DNA from: Hyphomicrobiales bacterium
GTDB lineage: Bacteria > Pseudomonadota > Alphaproteobacteria > Rhizobiales > Rhizobiaceae
Assembly: GCA_900465915.1 (NCBI GenBank)
Contig: UBKJ01000026.1
Span: forward strand, 1-47,296
Direction of reading: 5' to 3'
Length of the DNA stretch: 47,296 nt
Shown: positions 46,939 through 47,296 of the stretch, piece after piece
Position numbering within the stretch: position 1 is the stretch's first letter
Layout of the letters: the number at the start of each line of letters is the position of its first letter
The notes under the pieces: model-generated
The model's database searches: none
Told to the model about the DNA's origin: nothing
The model's input: the letters and a program-made list of their open reading frames with translations, nothing else
Position numbers and translations under genes: made by a program

Positions 46939-47120
46939 GCTGGGATTCGCTGTTTCCGGGTCGGTTCGGGGAAGGGCGGAGGCGGGGCCGTCACGGCGCG
47001 GCGAGCGGCCCGTCATCGGAAAAGATGAGGAAGCGGACGCGGAAGGGCGTCTTCAAAATCAGGCTGGATTTCCGGTGGGCGAAGGAAGGCGGCAATTACG
47101 GTTTCCAGTCACGAAGATAA

Positions 47121-47179
47121 GCTATGTCTAAAAGTAACATAGCGCATCGGCGGCGTCCGTCCACTAGTGGACATAGCGC
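47121..47179. promoter_or_regulatory. repeat cluster, candidate operator for the kinase operon
   Basis: Three linked elements lie 183-241 bp upstream of the hybrid kinase start. They are an inverted repeat GCTATGT-N9-ACATAGC (47121-47143), a 14-bp perfect palindrome GTCCACTAGTGGAC (47159-47172) and a direct repeat of ACATAGCGC at 47137-47145 and 47171-47179, exactly 34 bp apart. This density of symmetry suggests binding by a dimeric regulator; which one is unknown. Confidence 0.5.
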
Positions 47180-47205
47180 CGCGATCCGCCTTGGCCGGAC
47201 CCGTA

Positions 47206-47238
47206 AAAAGCGAGGCGGAAACATCCCGCCTCGCTTTT
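47206..47238 (-). terminator. intrinsic terminator of the right-edge gene
   Basis: A perfect 13-bp stem (AAAAGCGAGGCGG / CCGCCTCGCTTTT) with a 7-nt loop. Read leftward it lies 22 bp after the stop of the clipped gene and ends in a run of five U. The T-run TTTT on the other strand means it could also act rightward. It is the best intrinsic terminator in the window. Confidence 0.85.
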
Positions 47239-47260
47239 CGCGAACCCGATATGGCGCCCG

Positions 47261-47296
47261 TCAGGCTGCGAGCTTTGCGGTCTGCTCGAAGAACAG
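47261..47296 (-). CDS. C-terminal end of a gene clipped by the window edge
   Basis: Read leftward from the edge, 11 codons (LFFEQTAKLAA) end in a TGA at 47261-47263, followed by a strong terminator. The stop-plus-terminator arrangement supports a real gene end. The fragment is too short to name; a phasin-like tail crossed my mind but cannot be defended. Confidence 0.55.
   Translation of the reverse strand: MFFEQTAKLAA

Larger units (their letters stand above)
46939..47260. other. 322-bp intergenic region upstream of the hybrid kinase
   Basis: The gap contains no gene that I can support. It holds the repeat cluster at 47121-47179 and the terminator at 47206-47238, both listed separately. The stretch 46940-47120 presumably includes the kinase promoter and leader; no clear -35/-10 pair stands out. 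Confidence 0.5.

Noticed and set aside
43903..47028. A 1041-codon open frame on the + strand opposite the hybrid kinase
   Set aside because: It is the antisense shadow of a GC-rich gene: the translation is Arg/Gly/Ala/Leu repeats without domain motifs, while the opposite strand reads as a complete multidomain kinase.

Overview
The window is about 47 kb of GC-rich DNA whose codon usage, gene families and gene order point to an alphaproteobacterium, most likely order Hyphomicrobiales (Rhizobiales). Pointers are the DUF2778 protein, the HWE-type histidine kinase, the CHASE3-GAF hybrid kinase operon with CheR/CheB, and many DeoR-controlled sugar/polyol ABC loci. The genus cannot be fixed from the sequence. 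No rRNA, tRNA, CRISPR array, insertion sequence, phage gene or origin was seen. It reads as ordinary chromosome or a large replicon rich in uptake systems.

Layout. (1) 0.1-5.4 kb: an MFS drug-type exporter divergent from a four-gene ECF transporter unit (S component, fused double ATPase, T component) that ends in a PRPP-type phosphoribosyltransferase. Uptake of a nucleobase-like compound coupled to phosphoribosylation is the obvious hypothesis. (2) 5.5-10.5 kb: a complete peptide/nickel-type ABC importer (binding protein, two permeases, two ATPases). (3) 10.7-15.4 kb: a DnaQ-like exonuclease, a DUF2778 (L,D-transpeptidase-like) cell-envelope protein, a PAS-GGDEF diguanylate cyclase, a beta-class-like GST, and a peptide-deformylase homologue that has lost two metal ligands. 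(4) 15.5-25.4 kb: a polyol/ketose catabolic locus. The leftward operon holds a class II aldolase, FGGY kinase and HAD-IIA phosphatase, then a ribose-type (CUT2) ABC importer and an SDR dehydrogenase. The rightward pair is a DeoR repressor and a second FGGY kinase. (5) 25.4-30.6 kb: a tauABC importer followed by an SsuD-type FMNH2 monooxygenase, divergent from a flavin reductase, with a cysteine-rich Rrf2 regulator convergent to the reductase. This is a sulfonate-sulfur module. (6) 30.7-39.9 kb: a second DeoR-controlled sugar/polyol locus. Leftward lie DeoR, FGGY kinase, HAD phosphatase and a BtpA/SgcQ protein; rightward lie an SDR and a CUT1 (maltose-type) importer. (7) 39.9-40.9 kb: a type IB DNA topoisomerase gene interrupted by one in-frame TAG. 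(8) 41-47 kb: a signalling operon of CHASE3-GAF hybrid kinase with three receivers, CheR, CheB methylesterase and a receiver-HWE kinase. The right edge clips the last codons of another leftward gene, followed by a near-ideal intrinsic terminator.

How the parts fit. Most of the window is import plus first-step catabolism under local repressors. The AT-rich gaps between divergent units (23.04-23.24, 29.30-29.63 and 34.60-34.77 kb) carry repeats that look like operators. The observations most worth testing are the ECF-phosphoribosyltransferase pairing, the active-site-degenerate deformylase, the two parallel kinase-plus-phosphatase polyol loci (one with BtpA), the TauABC/SsuD hybrid with a perfect inverted repeat, and the amber-interrupted topoisomerase. 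All functional names are homology judgements from reading the translations; no database search was run.
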